From contig JAQUNT010000097.1 of the NCBI GenBank assembly GCA_028717525.1, positions 1 to 7,558 of the forward strand: a stretch of 7,558 nucleotides of DNA, in the 5' to 3' direction. Below the pieces are notes generated by a model that saw nothing but the letters and a program-made list of their open reading frames with translations, did not search any database and was not told the DNA's origin. Both the position numbers and the translations under genes were made by a program. Shown here piece by piece: positions 5,037 to 7,558 of the stretch (the stretch's first letter is position 1; every line of letters starts with the position of its first letter). Source of the DNA: Elusimicrobiota bacterium. Lineage in GTDB: Bacteria; Elusimicrobiota; Elusimicrobia; UBA1565; UBA9628.

Positions 5037-7558
5037 TCAGAGCCCGGCGGCTTGCGCGTCGAAGTACCGGTCCCAACTGCGCACCTTGGTCTCGCCCTTG
5101 GCGCAGACGGCGTCCACGAAGAGCTCCGCCACCTGCAGGTTGGTGATGAGCGGGATGTTGTAGTCCGCGGCCGTGCGCCGGATGAGGTAGTCGTTGTTGA
5201 GCTCGGAGGGCTCGTCGTTCTTGGGGATGTTGATGACGAGCTCGATCTGACGGTTCTTGAGGAAGTCCAGGACGTTGGGCTTCTTCTGCGAAGTCGGCCA
5301 ATGCAGGACGGTGGAGTCCACCCCGTTCCACTTGAGGAACTCGGAGGTGCCCCGGGTGGCGTAGATGTCGAGGCCCATGGCCTTGAGCTTGCGCGCCGAG
5401 GCCATGAAGCGCGCCTTGGTCTCCAGGGGCCCGGTGGAGAGGAGGACGTTTGTTCTCGGCACGCGCAGTCCGGCCGAGAGCAAGGACTTGAGCAGGGCCT
5501 CGTGCACCTCCTCGCCCAGGCAGCCGACCTCGCCGGTGGAGGTCATCTCCACTCCCAGGACCGGGTCGGCCCCGCGCAGCTGGGTGAAAGAGAACTGGGG
5601 CGCCTTGACGCCTACGTGCTCGAGCTCGAAGGCCGAGGACTCGACCTTCTCCACCGGCAGGCCCATGAGGGCCTTGGTCGCGGTGCCGATGAAGTCCACT
5701 CCCGAGACCTTGGACACGAAGGGGAAGCTGCGCGAGACGCGCAAATTGCATTCGATGACCTTGACCTGATTGTCCTTGGCTATGTACTGGATGTTGAAGG
5801 GCCCGTTGATCTTGAGCGCTCCCGCGATCTTCCTCGTTATGGCCTTGATGCGGCGCACGGTCTCGAGATAAAGCTTCTGGGCGGGAAAGACCAACGTGGC
5901 GTCGCCGGAATGGATGCCCGCGTTCTCGATATGCTCGGAGATGGCGTAGGCGAGGATGCGGCCGTCCTTGGCCACGGCGTCCATCTCGATCTCCTTGGCC
6001 TCGGTGATGAACTTGGAGATGACCACGGGGTGCTCGCGGGAGACTTCGGCCGCCCGGCCCAAGGTGCGCTCGAGGTGCTGGTCAGAAGTCGCCACGCTCA
6101 TGGCCGCGCCGCTCAATACGTAAGAGGGCCGCACCAAGACGGGATAGCCGACCTTGGCGGCAAAGGCCTGGGCAGCGTCGAGGCTGGTGAGCTCCTGCCA
6201 AAGGGGCTGGTCTACGCCGAGGCGGTCCAACAGAGCCGAGAATTTGTGCCTGTCCTCGGCCTGGTCTATGGACTCGGGGCTGGTTCCCAGGACCTGCAAG
6301 CCTTGTTTGTGCAGGCTCAGCGCGAGGTTGTTGGGGATCTGCCCCCCCATCGAGACGATGAGGCCTTCGGGTTCCTCCAGCTCCGCGATGTCGAGCACGC
6401 GCTCCAGGCTGAGCTCCTCGAAGTAGAGCTTGTCGCAGATGTCGTAGTCGGTGCTGACGGTCTCGGGGTTGTGGTTGATCATCACGGTCCTGCGCCCTTG
6501 CTGGGCAAGGGCGCAGGCGCAGGAGACGCAGCACCAGTCGAACTCCACGGAACTGCCGATGCGGTAGGCTCCGCCGCCGAGAATCATGACCTGGCCTGGC
6601 TCAGGCGCGGGCCGGTCGTGGCTTGAGCCGTGATAGGTCAGATAGAAGTAGTTGGTCTTGGCCGGGAACTCACCTGCCAATGTGTCGATCTGCTTGACCC
6701 AAGGCGTTATCTTGAGGTCTTTGCGCCTCGCGCGGACAGCCTCTGCAGTTGCCGTTCCCCTCAAAAACCGTCCGATCTGCTGGTCGGAATATCCCGATTT
6801 CTTTGACGCATCCAGCAGGTCCCTGGGAACATCTTCGACGCCGTGACCGGCAAGCCGTGGGATCAAGTCCACCACCGCTTTCAGCCTATGCAGGAACCAC
6901 GGGTCTATGCTCGTAAGCGAATGGATCCGCTCGACCGGCATCCCTTTCTCAAGGGCGGCAGCCACAGCGTGTATGCGCCGGTCCGAGGGGTCCTTGAGTT
7001 CCTTCTCCAGGTCCGGGAACCTCTCGTCGTTGCCCACGAAGCCCTGGTGCTTGGGGTCGATCATGCGCAAAGCCTTCTGGATGGCTTCCTCGAAGGTGCG
7101 GCCTATGGCCATGACCTCGCCGACGCTCTTCATGCTGGAGCCGAGGCCCCGGGCGGCCTGGCGGAACTTGGCGAGGTCCCATTTGGGGGCTTTGACCACG
7201 ACGTAGTCCAAGGCAGGCTCGAAGCATGAATAGGTTGACCGGGTGACCCGGTTCTGGATGTTCGGGAGGGTCTGGCCGAGCGCCAGTTTCGCAGCGATGT
7301 AAGCGAGCGGATATCCCGTGGCTTTCGAAGCCAGGGCGCTGGAGCGGGAGAGGCGGGCGTTGACCTCGATTACGCGGTATTCGAGGTCAGGGGCCAAGGC
7401 GTACTGGATGTTGCACTCGCCGACCACGCCGAGGGAGCGCACGACCTTGATTGCGACTTCGCGGAGATAGTGGTATTCATCGTTGCTCAAGGTCTGTGAC
7501 GGGGCGACCACGATGCTTTCGCCGGTGTGTATGCCCATGGGGTCGAAGTTCTCCATGT
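5037..7558 (-). CDS. carB: Carbamoyl-phosphate synthase large subunit, eukaryote-like (N-terminus outside window)
   Basis: CarB makes carbamoyl phosphate from bicarbonate, ammonia (from the CarA glutaminase) and two ATP for pyrimidine and arginine synthesis. About 840 residues are visible, corresponding to roughly residue 234 onward of the 1073-residue E. coli enzyme; the start lies beyond the right edge. Counting from the M codon at 7556: end of the carboxyphosphate ATP-grasp half (GIHTGES at 8-14; IEVNARLSRSSALASKATG at 63-81), the oligomerization region (about 180-320), the carbamoyl-phosphate ATP-grasp half (GSSVEFDWC, NPETVSTDYD, GGQIPNN, RPSYVLSG, EHIENAGIHSGDA, and Mg-binding E602/N604 in IECNLRVSRSFPFVSK), then the MGS-like allosteric domain (about 695-839). 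Wording such as SSVEFDW and ECNLR.SRSFPFVSK follows human CPS1 rather than E. coli (IEVNPRAARTVPFVSK). All visible catalytic motifs look intact. Whether a glutaminase domain is fused in front cannot be seen. No carA or other pyr/arg gene is in the window. Confidence 0.97.
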   Translation of the reverse strand, partial: MENFDPMGIHTGESIVVAPSQTLSNDEYHYLREVAIKVVRSLGVVGECNIQYALAPDLEYRVIEVNARLSRSSALASKATGYPLAYIAAKLALGQTLPNIQNRVTRSTYSCFEPALDYVVVKAPKWDLAKFRQAARGLGSSMKSVGEVMAIGRTFEEAIQKALRMIDPKHQGFVGNDERFPDLEKELKDPSDRRIHAVAAALEKGMPVERIHSLTSIDPWFLHRLKAVVDLIPRLAGHGVEDVPRDLLDASKKSGYSDQQIGRFLRGTATAEAVRARRKDLKITPWVKQIDTLAGEFPAKTNYFYLTYHGSSHDRPAPEPGQVMILGGGAYRIGSSVEFDWCCVSCACALAQQGRRTVMINHNPETVSTDYDICDKLYFEELSLERVLDIAELEEPEGLIVSMGGQIPNNLALSLHKQGLQVLGTSPESIDQAEDRHKFSALLDRLGVDQPLWQELTSLDAAQAFAAKVGYPVLVRPSYVLSGAAMSVATSDQHLERTLGRAAEVSREHPVVISKFITEAKEIEMDAVAKDGRILAYAISEHIENAGIHSGDATLVFPAQKLYLETVRRIKAITRKIAGALKINGPFNIQYIAKDNQVKVIECNLRVSRSFPFVSKVSGVDFIGTATKALMGLPVEKVESSAFELEHVGVKAPQFSFTQLRGADPVLGVEMTSTGEVGCLGEEVHEALLKSLLSAGLRVPRTNVLLSTGPLETKARFMASARKLKAMGLDIYATRGTSEFLKWNGVDSTVLHWPTSQKKPNVLDFLKNRQIELVINIPKNDEPSELNNDYLIRRTAADYNIPLITNLQVAELFVDAVCAKGETKVRSWDRYFDAQAAGL
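6489..6517. repeat. Perfect 13-bp inverted repeat inside carB
   Basis: CCTGCGCCCTTGC, a 3-base loop (TGG), then GCAAGGGCGCAGG: 13 perfect pairs, 9 of them G-C. It lies in codons 347-356 of the visible carB part, early in the second ATP-grasp half, and has no T-run, so it is not a standard terminator. Confidence 0.8.

Noticed and set aside
3604..5163. 519-codon plus-strand open frame over the PLP enzyme, the repeat gene and the carB end
   Set aside because: Arg/Pro/Gly-rich out-of-frame shadow covering three real genes.
4668..6626. 652-codon plus-strand open frame antisense to carB
   Set aside because: Leu/Gly/Asp-rich with no motifs; carB on the minus strand is beyond doubt.

Overview
The window is GC-rich DNA from a Gram-negative-type bacterium. 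The evidence for an outer membrane is a TonB-dependent receptor that ends in phenylalanine and an exported Spy/CpxP-like protein. Coding density is very high, with gaps of 2 to about 85 bases. No rRNA, tRNA, CRISPR array, transposase or phage gene was seen, so this looks like chromosome. The phylum cannot be fixed from the sequence. The combination of high GC, a TonB receptor and a CarB that resembles eukaryotic and a minority of bacterial enzymes argues against an ordinary proteobacterium.

Layout. Positions 3-1102 (+) hold the 3' end of a MacB/FtsX-type ABC permease, followed 2 bases later by its LolD/MacB-type ATPase. Positions 1187-3214 (+) hold a TonB-dependent receptor. It carries both halves of the CxxxM...HxM copper site described for Pseudomonas OprC, so I call it an OprC/NosA-type copper receptor. 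Positions 3269-4360 (+) hold a PLP-dependent cystathionine gamma-synthase/lyase family enzyme with a compact in-frame gap in its C-terminal domain. Converging on it, with a 4-base gap, is a minus-strand gene (4365-4970) for a secreted Spy/CpxP-like helical protein. Its tail is five 10-residue Gly/Pro/Met repeats, encoded by a 30-bp tandem repeat. From 5037 to the right edge (-) lies about 78% of carB, the carbamoyl-phosphate synthase large subunit; its N-terminus is outside the window.

How the parts may fit. The ABC pair, the copper receptor and the Met-rich periplasmic protein could form a copper (or other soft-metal) handling neighbourhood in the envelope, but only the receptor has direct motif support. 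The PLP enzyme and CarB are core sulfur amino acid and pyrimidine/arginine metabolism and are probably unrelated neighbours. Each of the three genes with a visible upstream gap has a candidate -10 element, and two of these share the string TTTGCTA.
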